A stretch of DNA of 37,008 nt from an uncultured Lachnoclostridium sp. (lineage in GTDB: Bacteria > Bacillota > Clostridia > Lachnospirales > Lachnospiraceae): the NCBI GenBank assembly GCA_948330435.1, contig CAOJBY010000032.1, forward strand, positions 1-37,008, read 5' to 3'. The notes under the pieces were generated by a model, which saw only the letters and a program-made list of their open reading frames with translations, was not told the origin of the DNA and made no database searches. This document shows, one piece after another, positions 7,317 through 15,797 of the stretch (its first letter is position 1; every line of letters begins with the position of its first letter). A program made the position numbers and the translations under genes.

Positions 7317-8852
7317 TCAGTGACCATGATGACCTTTATAAGACGCAAGCACCAGGGCTTCCTCCTGAATCTCATCACCGCTCAGCTCTCCCGTCTTGAT
7401 TCCGTTGGAGAGAACCACAACCCGGTCTGCAATGGCGATGATCTCTTTCAATTCAGAGGAAATCACGATGATGGAAAGGCCCTGCTCCGCATATTGGTTG
7501 ATAATATCAAACACTTCTGTTTTTGCACCGATATCGATTCCTCTGCTGGGCTCATCCATCAAAAGAATTTTGGGCTCTGTCAGAATACCTTTTCCGATAA
7601 CAACTTTCTGCTGGTTGCCGCCTGACAGGGAAAGGATCGGAAGCCGTTTGTCCGCCACCTTAATGTGGATATCCCGTATCTCTTCCTCCACCTTTTCATT
7701 TTCCTTGTTAAAGTCCACAAATCCTGCCTTTGTATAGCGGGTCAGTGCTGACAGGGAACAGTTCCGCCCGATATCCATGGTCTGCACCAGTCCCTCTCTC
7801 TGACGGTCCTCCGGCACCAGGGCAAAGCCCTTTTCGATCTGTCCGGAGATGGATTTGATATCCATTTTCTCACCCTCCAGAAAGATGTCTCCCGTATGCT
7901 CCGGGCGAAGACCCATGATACATTCGAACACCTCCGTCCGCCCTGCACCCATCAGGCCGTAGATTCCCAGAATTTCTCCTTTTTTCAGGTCAAAGCTTAC
8001 ATCATTCAGAAGATAACCACCGCCGCTTTTGGGCAGGGTAAGATTCTTCACCTCCAGAACCTTCTCCTGTTTCGCCCAGTCGATTTCCCGATCTTTCTTG
8101 GGATAAGACTTGCCCTCTCCGGTCATCTGCCTGACAATCCAGGGTACGTCAATGTCCTTTACGTCTGCATCTGCTACATATTTTCCATCCCGAAGAATGG
8201 TAACATGGTCGCCAATCTGCATGATCTCTTCCAGACGGTGGGATATGTAGACGATGGAGATTCCCTGGGCTGTCAGTTCCCGCATAATCTTGAAGAGTAC
8301 CTGTACCTCCTGCTCGGACAGGGATGAGGTTGGCTCATCCATAATGAGGATCTTAAGGTCATCCTCCACCAGATTCCTTGCAATCTCGATCATCTGCTGC
8401 TGTCCTACTCGAAGCTCTCCCACCAGGGTATCCACAGGAATCTCATGTTCCAGCTTCTTTAAGACCTCCTCCGCTTTCTCCCTGTGGTACTTATTGTCCA
8501 TTCCAAGGCCCTTTTTCCTCTCCCTGGCCACAAAAATGTTCTGATAAACCGGAAGATTCGGAAACAGGTTCAACTCCTGATGGATAATTCCGATTCCGTG
8601 GCTTCTTGCCTCTGTGGTATTGCGGAAACGTACTTCTTTTCCGTCCATGTAGAGCTTGCCCTCGCTGGGCTGTTCAATACCGGCTATCATTTTCATCAGT
8701 GTAGATTTTCCCGCACCGTTCTCACCAATCAGCACGTTGACTTTCCCGGTGAGCAGATCGAAATCCACATTATCCAGAGCCTTGGTTCCAGGATAGATCT
8801 TACTGATCCCTTCTGCGTGAAAGCACACGCCCTCTCTGTTCTTATTTTCCAT
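7317..8852 (-). CDS. Sugar ABC transporter ATP-binding protein, RbsA type
   Basis: A 511-residue protein with two ABC cassettes fused, as in RbsA/XylG/MglA. The first half has an intact Walker A (GENGAGKST, residues about 43-51), signature LRVGQQQMIEIARNL and Walker B ILIMDEPTSSL. The second half has a degenerate Walker A (GLMGAGRTEVFE), the signature LSGGNQQKVVIGKG and ILLMDEPSRGID, the pattern usual for this family. It powers import with the adjacent permease and binding protein. An in-frame TTG lies two codons upstream (8858), but the AGGAGGG site is 3 bases from it and 9-10 from the ATG at 8852, so the ATG is preferred. A 19-base gap separates it from the DUF2291 gene upstream. Confidence 0.95.
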   Translation of the reverse strand: MENKNREGVCFHAEGISKIYPGTKALDNVDFDLLTGKVNVLIGENGAGKSTLMKMIAGIEQPSEGKLYMDGKEVRFRNTTEARSHGIGIIHQELNLFPNLPVYQNIFVARERKKGLGMDNKYHREKAEEVLKKLEHEIPVDTLVGELRVGQQQMIEIARNLVEDDLKILIMDEPTSSLSEQEVQVLFKIMRELTAQGISIVYISHRLEEIMQIGDHVTILRDGKYVADADVKDIDVPWIVRQMTGEGKSYPKKDREIDWAKQEKVLEVKNLTLPKSGGGYLLNDVSFDLKKGEILGIYGLMGAGRTEVFECIMGLRPEHTGDIFLEGEKMDIKSISGQIEKGFALVPEDRQREGLVQTMDIGRNCSLSALTRYTKAGFVDFNKENEKVEEEIRDIHIKVADKRLPILSLSGGNQQKVVIGKGILTEPKILLMDEPSRGIDIGAKTEVFDIINQYAEQGLSIIVISSELKEIIAIADRVVVLSNGIKTGELSGDEIQEEALVLASYKGHHGH

Positions 8853-8871
8853 GCTCAAAGTCCCTCCTGCT

Positions 8872-9507
8872 TTACTTTGCCTCCAGTTTTACCACAGTGA
8901 TCAGAAGCTCGTCGTCGCTGTCCGCCGTAAAGGTTCCCACAAATTCAATGGTTTTTCCTTGAAGGCTTCCCGGATCCGCAGGCTGAATGACATTGGCATC
9001 AATCTGGCTGTGGAGCTCCTGGGAAACGGCCGCCCACTCCTCCTGGTTGGTGTAATCGCCAAAACGGATGATGTCCAAAGTGTCACGGGTGGAGGAACCC
9101 TTGTAAATGCTTCCTATCTGGATCTTGATAATCTCCGGGCCGTCGTAGCCGTCAAGCTTTACGGTCATATAACCGGCCTTTTTCTCCTGGTTTACCTCCT
9201 CTACCACTCCGGATCCTTTCACGGCATAGCTGATGGTTCCCGAGGTTCCCATGGAGTATTTTCCGTATTTATCTACTAATGACTTTAGATCGCCGCCTGC
9301 CTCTGTCAAAAAGGCGGGGAGATCTACTGCTTTTTCTTCAATATTTGCTTCTGCACTTTCCCACATTCCCTGTACACTGTCAGTGGCATTGAATTCCTGC
9401 TTTCCGGTCAGCGTACTTTCTTCTCCGATTTTTACTACCTTCACACACCCTGTAAGTGATACTGCAAAGACCAGGGTTAAGGTCAGGGCTAACAACTTCT
9501 TTTTCAT
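8872..9507 (-). CDS. DUF2291-family lipoprotein of a sugar ABC operon
   Basis: A 211-residue predicted lipoprotein. The signal peptide MKKKLLALTLTLVFAVSLTGC ends at a lipobox with Cys21. The mature part resembles DUF2291, a family of extracytoplasmic lipoproteins found almost always inside ribose-type ABC operons: an early FNATDSVQGMWES helix, then a beta-rich core with VKLDGYDGPEIIKIQIG and a C-terminal segment GKTIEFVGTF. It has no known reaction; a helper role for the binding protein or transporter is likely. It sits between the binding protein and the ATPase genes, the usual place for this family. Ribosome binding site AGGAGGTCAAC. Confidence 0.85.
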   Translation of the reverse strand: MKKKLLALTLTLVFAVSLTGCVKVVKIGEESTLTGKQEFNATDSVQGMWESAEANIEEKAVDLPAFLTEAGGDLKSLVDKYGKYSMGTSGTISYAVKGSGVVEEVNQEKKAGYMTVKLDGYDGPEIIKIQIGSIYKGSSTRDTLDIIRFGDYTNQEEWAAVSQELHSQIDANVIQPADPGSLQGKTIEFVGTFTADSDDELLITVVKLEAK

Positions 9508-9571
9508 GTTGACCTCCTGTATATATCTCTAAATTTCCTTATCGAACCCACAAAACCATCATTTTAGAAGA

Positions 9572-9597
9572 GCAGGAGCCTTTTTTAAGGCCCCTGC
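9572..9597 (-). promoter_or_regulatory. Intercistronic hairpin after the binding-protein gene
   Basis: On the minus strand GCAGGGGCCTT and AAGGCTCCTGC form a strong stem (one G.T pair) 25 bases after the stop of the binding-protein gene; no proper T-run follows. Such hairpins commonly stabilise the upstream binding-protein message or allow partial termination, giving more binding protein than membrane parts. Confidence 0.6.
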
Positions 9598-9621
9598 TTT
9601 TGTTTGCCTTGCTTTTTTTAC

Positions 9622-10668
9622 TTATTCGCTGTATACGAATGCACTCAGCTTATCAACATTTTCAATTGTGATTGCTACACAATCAACAAGCTGCTTCTCT
9701 TCCAGTCCTGTAGACCCCTCTTTCAGGTACTTGTCTGCCTGCTCAACGGCCATCTCTGCCATCAGAGCACACTGCTGCAGTGCGGTACCGGTCATCTCTT
9801 CTGCCTTGATACGGGCTGCTGCTTCATCAGATCCGTCAACACCGATGATCTTGATGTCGCTTCTTCCTGCTGCCTTACATGCCTCTGCCGCACCTACTGC
9901 CATGGTGTCGTTTCCGCAGATGATACCGGTGATTTCCGGATTGGACTGCAGGATCGTTGTTGTCTTATCGTAGCCCTCTGTCTGCTCCCAGTTAGCGGTC
10001 TGCTGTGCTACCATCTCTAAGGTATCATACTGGTCGATTACCTCATGGAATGCGGAAGAACGAACGCCTGCGTTGGTATCGGACTCTTTTCCGAGAAGCT
10101 CTGCATACTTTCCTTCCTCGCCCATTGCTTCTACCCATTCCTCAGCGATAGCCTTTGCACCCTGGTAGTTGTTTGCAACGATCTGGGAAATAGCTACGCC
10201 GTCCGCATTGATCTCACGGTCAATCAGGAACGTGGGGATTCCGGCATCTCTTGCTTTCTGAACAGCCTCAACGGTTGCATCTGCACCTGCATTGTCACAG
10301 ATGATAGCTGCTGCCTTGTCTGCAATCGCATTGTCAAACAGCTCGGACTGCTTAGTTGCATCATCGTCATGGGAAACTGCCTTTACCTCATATCCAAGTT
10401 CCTGTGCCTTTGCAGTTGCTGTATCGGCTTCTGTCTTGAAGAACGGATTGGAATGAGACGGTGTAATGATGTAGATGATATTGGATCCGCCGCCCGGAAG
10501 AGCCTCTGCCGCAGGTGCTTCTGTCTCTGCAGGTGCCTCCTCGGGCGCCTCCGCCTCCGGTTCTGCAGGAGCTTCTGCCGGTGCCTCTGCCTCTTTGCTT
10601 CCACAGCCGCCCAGCATGGACACTGCCATTGCCGCACTGAGAAGTACAGCTAATACTTTTCGTTTCAT
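9622..10668 (-). CDS. Sugar-binding lipoprotein of ABC transporter (RbsB-like, PBP1)
   Basis: A 348-residue periplasmic-binding-protein-fold lipoprotein. Signal peptide with lipobox MLGGC (Cys22). Residues 25-60 are a low-complexity Ala/Glu/Pro linker (EAPAEAPAEPEAEAPEEA). The ligand-binding fold starts at NIIYIITPSHSNPFFKTEAD; DDATKQSELFDNAIADKAAAIICD, FLIDREINADGVAISQIVANN and GIICGNDTMAVGAAEACKAAG give the ribose/erythritol-type binding protein pattern with the Asp/Arg (DRE) and Asn/Asp (NDTM) positions that usually hold sugar hydroxyls. It sits between the kinase and DUF2291 genes and is the substrate-defining part of the importer. Specificity inferred from context as D-apiose or another pentose. 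Confidence 0.93.
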   Translation of the reverse strand: MKRKVLAVLLSAAMAVSMLGGCGSKEAEAPAEAPAEPEAEAPEEAPAETEAPAAEALPGGGSNIIYIITPSHSNPFFKTEADTATAKAQELGYEVKAVSHDDDATKQSELFDNAIADKAAAIICDNAGADATVEAVQKARDAGIPTFLIDREINADGVAISQIVANNYQGAKAIAEEWVEAMGEEGKYAELLGKESDTNAGVRSSAFHEVIDQYDTLEMVAQQTANWEQTEGYDKTTTILQSNPEITGIICGNDTMAVGAAEACKAAGRSDIKIIGVDGSDEAAARIKAEEMTGTALQQCALMAEMAVEQADKYLKEGSTGLEEKQLVDCVAITIENVDKLSAFVYSE

Positions 10669-10764
10669 AATGTTTTCCTCCTTAAAATGAAATAGTTTTG
10701 TATTGGACTGCTTTCCCTATGAAAACAGCCAGGATTACGGACTTTCGCCCGGAAACCTCATATC

Positions 10765-12243
10765 TTATCTGGTGAGAGCCTTAGAAACAGCTTTCTTCCA
10801 GCCCTCATATTTTTTATCCCTCTCTTCCAGTTTCATGGAGGGAGTAAAGCTTGTTCTCTTATGTCCGCTAAAGAGTGTGTCCCTCTCATAGAGACCCATG
10901 GCCAGACCTGCCACGTAGGCTGCCCCGATTCCGGACAGTTCCTCCGCCGGGGGAATGCGGACAGGAATGTCTGCCATGTCACTCTGAAACTGCATCAGAT
11001 ATGTATTCTTTGTGGGACCTCCGTCCACCCGAAGTTCCCCGATGGCAATTCCCGACTCCTCCTCCATGGCCCTTACCACATCTGTAATCTGGTAGGCAAT
11101 GCTCTCCAGTCCGGCCTTTACCAACTCTGCACGTCCGGTTGTCCGAGACATTCCATAAAAGATTCCTCTTGCATCACTGTCCCAATAAGGGGCACCAAGA
11201 CCGGAAAATGCCGGAACAAGGTAAGTCTCATCCTTAGGATTGGCCTGTTCGGCCAGGCTGCCTGTCTCGGTCGGAGAGGAGATCATCTTCAAATCATCTT
11301 TCATCCAGGTAATAACAGCCCCTGTGTAATTGATATTTCCCTCCAGCACGTAGGTTACGTTTCCATCCATCCCCCATGCCAGAGAAGTGACAACCTTGCT
11401 GCTGAATACCGGCTGTTCCCCGATATTCATCATAATGGAGGATCCTGTTCCATAAGTAGCTTTTGTCATGCCTTTCGTAAGGCATCCCTGCCCGAACAGT
11501 GCTCCGTGGGAGTCACCCATCACCCCCCGGATGGGAATGGGTTTTTCAAGGAATCCATCAAAATCTGTCTCTCCATAGTACCCGTTGGAATCTGTTACAG
11601 CCGCAAGGCAGGACAGAGGAATTCCGAATAACCCGCAAACTTCCGGATCCCATGTGAGGGTTTTGATATTAAACATCTGCGTCCGGGAAGCGTTGGAGTA
11701 GTCTGTCCGGAACTCCTTTCCCCCTGTCAGCTTGTATACAAGCCAGCTGTCTATGGTTCCGCAGCACAGTTCTCCTCTCTTTGCCTTTTCTTTGGCTCCC
11801 TCCACATTTTCCAGTACCCAGGCAATCTTGGCTGCCGAAAAATAGGGGGACAAGGGCAGGCCCGTGTGAGAACGCACCAATTCCCCATTTCCATGAGCTT
11901 CCAGGCGTTCACAGATCCCGGCTCCCCTTGCACACTGCCACACCACTGCATTGTAGATGGGAAGTCCGGTGTGCCGATCCCATACCATGGCAGTCTCTCT
12001 CTGATTACTGATTCCCAGTGTCCGGATTTCGCTTTTGTTAATTCCGGCTTTTTCTACCAGAAGCTTTACGACCTCTATGGTATTGTGATAAATCTCTTTC
12101 GGGTCATGCTCTACCCAGCCTTGACTATCCACCATCTGCCGATGGGACAGGTCCGCCCGTTCCAGAAGACGGCCTGTTCCATCAAAAAGCAATGCCTTTG
12201 TTCCCTGGGTACTCTGATCAATCCCCAACACATAATCAGCCAT
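10765..12243 (-). CDS. FGGY carbohydrate kinase, glycerol-kinase-like (candidate D-apulose kinase)
   Basis: A 492-residue FGGY kinase that looks like glycerol kinase rather than xylulokinase: GIDQSTQGTKALLFD at the start, SNQRETAMVWD with R82/E83, NAVVWQC near residue 99, PYF with Tyr134 and GDSHGALFGQG with Asp244. These are the positions that hold glycerol's hydroxyls in GlpK. The ATP site GTGSS and C-terminal DGGPTKN are intact. There is no glycerol facilitator or GlpD; the gene starts 2 bases after the transketolase C subunit and belongs to the sugar operon. A substrate with a glycerol-like C(OH)(CH2OH)2 end, as in D-apulose, would suit both the pocket and the neighbours. Glycerol, erythrulose or a pentulose are alternatives. 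Confidence 0.9.
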   Translation of the reverse strand: MADYVLGIDQSTQGTKALLFDGTGRLLERADLSHRQMVDSQGWVEHDPKEIYHNTIEVVKLLVEKAGINKSEIRTLGISNQRETAMVWDRHTGLPIYNAVVWQCARGAGICERLEAHGNGELVRSHTGLPLSPYFSAAKIAWVLENVEGAKEKAKRGELCCGTIDSWLVYKLTGGKEFRTDYSNASRTQMFNIKTLTWDPEVCGLFGIPLSCLAAVTDSNGYYGETDFDGFLEKPIPIRGVMGDSHGALFGQGCLTKGMTKATYGTGSSIMMNIGEQPVFSSKVVTSLAWGMDGNVTYVLEGNINYTGAVITWMKDDLKMISSPTETGSLAEQANPKDETYLVPAFSGLGAPYWDSDARGIFYGMSRTTGRAELVKAGLESIAYQITDVVRAMEEESGIAIGELRVDGGPTKNTYLMQFQSDMADIPVRIPPAEELSGIGAAYVAGLAMGLYERDTLFSGHKRTSFTPSMKLEERDKKYEGWKKAVSKALTR

Positions 12244-12245
12244 CC

Positions 12246-13175
12246 CTACAGATTCTCCTTTACGGTTTTTGCAATTCCCTCTGCATTCAGTCCATAGTGA
12301 TCAAATACCTCTTTGGAAGTTCCCGTAATAACCGGTGCATCCGGAAGAGCAAGATTTACAACTTTCTTCGGGCACTCCCCTGCAACTACCTGGCTTACCA
12401 TAGAGCCAAGACCGCCAAAAGGTGCATGCTCTTCTACGGTAATCACAAGCTTTGCATTTCCTGCCGCTTTTACAATTGCTTCTTTATCCAAAGGCTTTAC
12501 GCAGTACATATCTACCACAGTTGCACGGATTCCCTCTGCTTTCAAAAGCTCTGCCGCCCGCACGGAGGGGCTTACCATCTCGCCGCAGGCGATGATTGCC
12601 ACATCGGTTCCCTCTGTGATCACGGTTGCCTTATCCATCTCAAAGGGACAGTCATTTTCCGTATATACATCCTCCACGGCATTTCTCCCTACCCGGACAT
12701 AGGCAGGCTTCTCATCCTGAAGAAGTGCTTCAATCAGCTTCGCCGTCTGGAAACGGTCACTTGGCAGATAAACACGCATATTGGGGATGGCTGACATGGC
12801 CGCAATATCCTGTGCGGAATGGTGGCTCATGCCCAGGGCACCGTAGCTGATGCCGCCGCTGATGCCGATTAAGGTTACGTTGGTATTGGAGTAAGCACAG
12901 TCTACCTTTGCCTGCTCGTAGCTTCTTGTGGACAGGAAACAGGCCGGGGATGCCGCAAAGGGCTTCTTCCCGCATTTTGCAAGGCCGGCTGCGATGCTCA
13001 CCAGGTTCTGCTCCGCAATTCCAACTTCTACAAACCGCTCCGGATACTCATTTGCAAAGGGTGCCAGGGATGCACTTCCTCTGGAGTCGCTGCACAGCAC
13101 TACAATGTCCTTGTCCTCTTTCGCCTTTTCCATTAACACTTCGCAGATTGCCTGCCGATTCGGTATCTTATTCAT
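12246..13175 (-). CDS. Transketolase, C-terminal subunit
   Basis: A 309-residue protein that equals the pyrimidine-binding and C-terminal domains of transketolase. VEVGIAEQNLVSIAAGLA carries the conserved Glu (E55) that activates thiamine diphosphate; GALGMSHHSAQDIA and MRVYLPSD follow. The start overlaps the end of the N-terminal subunit gene by 8 bases, so the two are translationally coupled and form the split two-chain transketolase common in Firmicutes and archaea. Paired here with an isomerase and a glycerol-type kinase, it may act on a ketose phosphate such as apulose 4-phosphate, moving the two-carbon unit to glyceraldehyde 3-phosphate; a general pentose-phosphate role is the alternative. 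Confidence 0.95.
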   Translation of the reverse strand: MNKIPNRQAICEVLMEKAKEDKDIVVLCSDSRGSASLAPFANEYPERFVEVGIAEQNLVSIAAGLAKCGKKPFAASPACFLSTRSYEQAKVDCAYSNTNVTLIGISGGISYGALGMSHHSAQDIAAMSAIPNMRVYLPSDRFQTAKLIEALLQDEKPAYVRVGRNAVEDVYTENDCPFEMDKATVITEGTDVAIIACGEMVSPSVRAAELLKAEGIRATVVDMYCVKPLDKEAIVKAAGNAKLVITVEEHAPFGGLGSMVSQVVAGECPKKVVNLALPDAPVITGTSKEVFDHYGLNAEGIAKTVKENL

Positions 13176-13998
13176 GAAGTGCCGCCTCCTTTCCTGCTTC
13201 CAGATCTTTCATGATCTGTGCATATTCCTCTGCATTCGGAACCTTATGATGCCAGCCTGCCTTATTTTCCATTACGGATGAGCCATATCCCTTGGTAGTA
13301 TTGGCGATGATTACAGTGGGAGCACCTTTTACGGTCTTTGCTTCGTCAAAGGCGGCTTTCAGCTCCTTGTAATCGTTGCCGTTTACGGAAATCACATGCC
13401 ATCCGAAAGAACCCCAGCGTTCTTCCTGACTGTCATGGGCCATGACATCCTCGGTGCAGCCGGAAATCTGAAGACGGTTCCGGTCTACAACGGCACAGAG
13501 ATTGTCAAGCTTGTACTGGCGGGCTGCCATGACACCCTCCCATACGGAGCCCTCCGCCAGCTCACCGTCACCCATGACGGTGTAAACACGGTAATCTCTC
13601 TTGTCCATCTTGCCTGCCAATGCCATTCCCACGCACACGGGAAGTCCATGTCCCAGAGAGCCGGAATTCATCTCAATGCCCGGAAGCTTGTTGTTGGGAT
13701 GTCCGATAAACTTAGAGCCAAATTTGGAAAACTCTTTGATTACCTGCTCTATGGGGAAGAAGCCCTTGGCTGCCAGTACTGCGTATAATGCTTCTACGGA
13801 ATGTCCCTTGCTCATGACGAAGCGGTCCCTGTCCGGATCGTCCATATTTTCCGGACTGATATTCATCTGCTCAAAATACAGTTCTACCAGAATGTCCATG
13901 ACGCTCATGTCACCGCCGATGTGGCCGCCTTTTCCCTCCACGATCATGTCGATGACGTTTTTTCTGAGATCGTAGGACAATGCTTTTAAATTCTGCAT
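13168..13998 (-). CDS. Transketolase, N-terminal (thiamine diphosphate-binding) subunit
   Basis: A 276-residue N-terminal half of transketolase. It has GKGGHIGG (His26), MSKGHS (His66), GHP (His100), GSLGHGLP and the thiamine diphosphate/metal motif GDGELAEG...N with Asp144 and Asn174. The match ends where the pyrimidine domain would begin, and that domain is supplied by the next, overlapping gene. Ribosome binding site AGGAGGATTTATAGG. A 139-base gap with a family A repeat separates it from the isomerase gene upstream. In the D-apiose route known from other bacteria the final step uses a two-subunit transketolase of this kind. Confidence 0.95.
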   Translation of the reverse strand: MQNLKALSYDLRKNVIDMIVEGKGGHIGGDMSVMDILVELYFEQMNISPENMDDPDRDRFVMSKGHSVEALYAVLAAKGFFPIEQVIKEFSKFGSKFIGHPNNKLPGIEMNSGSLGHGLPVCVGMALAGKMDKRDYRVYTVMGDGELAEGSVWEGVMAARQYKLDNLCAVVDRNRLQISGCTEDVMAHDSQEERWGSFGWHVISVNGNDYKELKAAFDEAKTVKGAPTVIIANTTKGYGSSVMENKAGWHHKVPNAEEYAQIMKDLEAGKEAALHE

Positions 13999-14019
13999 CC
14001 TATAAATCCTCCTATTTAA

Positions 14020-14124
14020 AGTTCCGTAGTACCTCTAACAGTACCCCTTGTCTAGAACAATTTCCGGCCGCAAAAGCCTGCGTCCGTAAATCGTTCTGGC
14101 ACTGTACGAGGTACTACTGATTAA
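14020..14124 (-). repeat. Dispersed structured repeat, family A, copy 2
   Basis: Between the isomerase and transketolase genes. Outer arms GTAGTACCTCTAACAGT (14026-14042) and ACTGTACGAGGTACTAC (14101-14117) pair over 17 positions with a 2x2 internal loop. The inner helix AGAACAATTT (14054-14063) pairs with AAATCGTTCT (14088-14097); its one mismatch is G.T on the minus strand. Shares the CCCTTGTCTAGAA...CCGGCC core. Confidence 0.85.
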
Positions 14125-14137
14125 ATTATTTTTCCAA

Positions 14138-15538
14138 TCACTCGCCCCGAAGATATGCCTTTACATCCTCTTCTATGGGGTCATACAGATCCGGCTTAAT
14201 TCCCATATATTTACATGCTTCATAAAGTACCGGAACGATATTCTCATGGATTCCAACACAGTGGTGTATGTAGGGTCCCTCCACGATCTTTGTTTCCAAT
14301 CGTTTGATGTTCTCCACCTCTACCCACAGGTAGGTGCCCATGCCTTTCGGTCCGTCCACGCCCTTTGCATTTCCAAGGAGCAGGGAATACTCGCCATTGT
14401 CGCCGTCAAATCTTGCCAGCGTCACATGGCCGTGCTTGGCTTCGGCGGTAATGCTGCCCGGATGGTCAAAGGCCAGGGGATATGTAAGCTTCGGCGTTTC
14501 CTTTGCCACAGAGATGGGCCAGGGACCGCAGTGCTGCAAAAGCTCACCGTTTGCAATATCCGGATGACGGATGGTCCAGTCAGCGAAGAAGCTCCGCTTC
14601 TCTCCCATTCCGGCTGCTTCTACCAGAAGTGCGGTGATGGCTCCGTGAATGTCCGTCTCGCACACCACGGGGATTCCCTCCTCGTTCATCAGGGCGTTGG
14701 CGGCACATGGCATAATGCCAATCTCGGACTGAAGCTGGTTCCAGCACTGGATGGCTGCTGCCTGACAGCCGTACTTTTTCACCAGATGCATCATGGCCAC
14801 CTTGAGAGCCGCCACATTTTCCAACTCATTGTCTTTTACCTGAATCTCCATGTTCTCCCTGCAGTAGCGGATAACCTCTGCCACCTCGGTTCCCTCTTCC
14901 TTTGCCTTTTTTATCTCGTCTGTCAGCTCCGGCATAGGGATGGGAGAAAGCTGAATATTAAACCTCTCCAAAAGCTCTCCCTCGTTGCACATGGTAGTCC
15001 AGAAGTCAAAAGGTCTGGTGGATATCTGAAGAATTCGGATATTCCGGAACGTCTTTACCACGTTACATACGGCCAGGAAATCTTTTAGGCCCCTCTCAAA
15101 TACCGGATCACCAAGCCTACAGTTAGTCATATAGGTAAATGGAATGCGAAAACGGCGAAGAACCTTGCCCGTGGCAAAAAGTCCGCACTGGGTATCACGG
15201 AGCCTCGTTCCGTCCGCTTCCGGTCTCTCATCTAAGGGGCCCCAGAGAAGCACAGGAACATTCAATTCCTTGGCCAGTCTTGCACATTCATACTCGGTTC
15301 CAAAATTACAGTGGGGCAAAAAGAGTCCATCCACTTTCTCTTTCTTAAATTTCTCTGCAATTCTATACATATCTTCATCGTTGTAGAGAAGTCCCTCTTC
15401 GTTGATATCGGTAATATCCACAAAGTCAATCCCCAGTTCTTCCAGGCGTTTCGCCGTCAGTCCCCGATACTTAATGGCATCCGGTGCACTGAAAATACTT
15501 CTTCTGGTCGGTGCATAACCGATCTTAATTTTTTCCAT
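14138..15538 (-). CDS. L-fucose/arabinose isomerase-family sugar isomerase (candidate D-apiose isomerase)
   Basis: A 466-residue protein of the L-fucose/L-arabinose isomerase fold. Seen in the sequence: a Rossmann-like N-terminal half (DGLFLPHCNFGTEYECARLAKEL, VPVLLWGP), then QSEIGIMPC with Glu272 and VVCETDIHGA with Asp296. The 24-residue spacing equals that of the two acidic manganese ligands of E. coli FucI, and the His cluster near the end (YIHHCVGIH, residues 424-431) can supply the third ligand. It is shorter than FucI (about 590), so it is a divergent subgroup. It should convert an aldose to a ketose and is the first enzyme gene of the operon, placed for aldose to ketose, kinase, transketolase. 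D-apiose is my best guess; D-arabinose, L-fucose and related sugars are less likely because of the kinase type. Confidence 0.82.
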   Translation of the reverse strand: MEKIKIGYAPTRRSIFSAPDAIKYRGLTAKRLEELGIDFVDITDINEEGLLYNDEDMYRIAEKFKKEKVDGLFLPHCNFGTEYECARLAKELNVPVLLWGPLDERPEADGTRLRDTQCGLFATGKVLRRFRIPFTYMTNCRLGDPVFERGLKDFLAVCNVVKTFRNIRILQISTRPFDFWTTMCNEGELLERFNIQLSPIPMPELTDEIKKAKEEGTEVAEVIRYCRENMEIQVKDNELENVAALKVAMMHLVKKYGCQAAAIQCWNQLQSEIGIMPCAANALMNEEGIPVVCETDIHGAITALLVEAAGMGEKRSFFADWTIRHPDIANGELLQHCGPWPISVAKETPKLTYPLAFDHPGSITAEAKHGHVTLARFDGDNGEYSLLLGNAKGVDGPKGMGTYLWVEVENIKRLETKIVEGPYIHHCVGIHENIVPVLYEACKYMGIKPDLYDPIEEDVKAYLRGE

Positions 15539-15555
15539 TTTTTTCCTCCTGTCTG

Positions 15556-15673
15556 AAGTTGCTACACAACAGTACTAAAGGGTAAAGTCACTTCGACACA
15601 CATGTAATGAGAGAAACTTTCATTCGAAAGGACACTCATAAAAGTTCCTCTCGTGCGTCTTTGCGACTTTACC
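15556..15673 (-). repeat. Repeat module B in the sugar-operon leader, complete hairpin form
   Basis: 15556-15588 matches 7262-7294. Here it has pairing partners: GGTAAAGTC (15581-15589) with GACTTTACC (15665-15673), GAC/GTC and CAC/GTG further in, and an inner stem GAGAG-A-AACTTT / AAAGTT-C-CTCTC whose one mismatch is G.T on the minus strand. It is inside the predicted leader of the isomerase operon. Confidence 0.7.
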
Positions 15674-15776
15674 GTTCCGCATTACCCTTTCCAGCACCCC
15701 TTATATAGAACAATTTCCAGTCACAAAAACATATGTCCATAAATTGTTCTGGCACTGCCAGAGTATTGCTGTTTTG
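15674..15776 (-). repeat. Dispersed structured repeat, family A, copy 3
   Basis: Directly joined to module B in the operon leader. The inner helix AGAACAATTT (15707-15716) and AAATTGTTCT (15741-15750) is perfect over 10 bp. The outer stem (GCATTACC... with ...GTATTGC) is less perfect than in the other copies. The stretch 15539-15954 thus holds a ribosome binding site, module B, this repeat, two divergent promoters and a candidate operator, but no gene. Confidence 0.8.
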
Positions 15777-15797
15777 TTCCTTACATGCACTACCTGT

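Noticed and set aside
7157..15776. CRISPR-like array from the repeated elements
   Set aside because: Copies are kilobases apart, each in its own intergenic region, with no spacers or cas genes.
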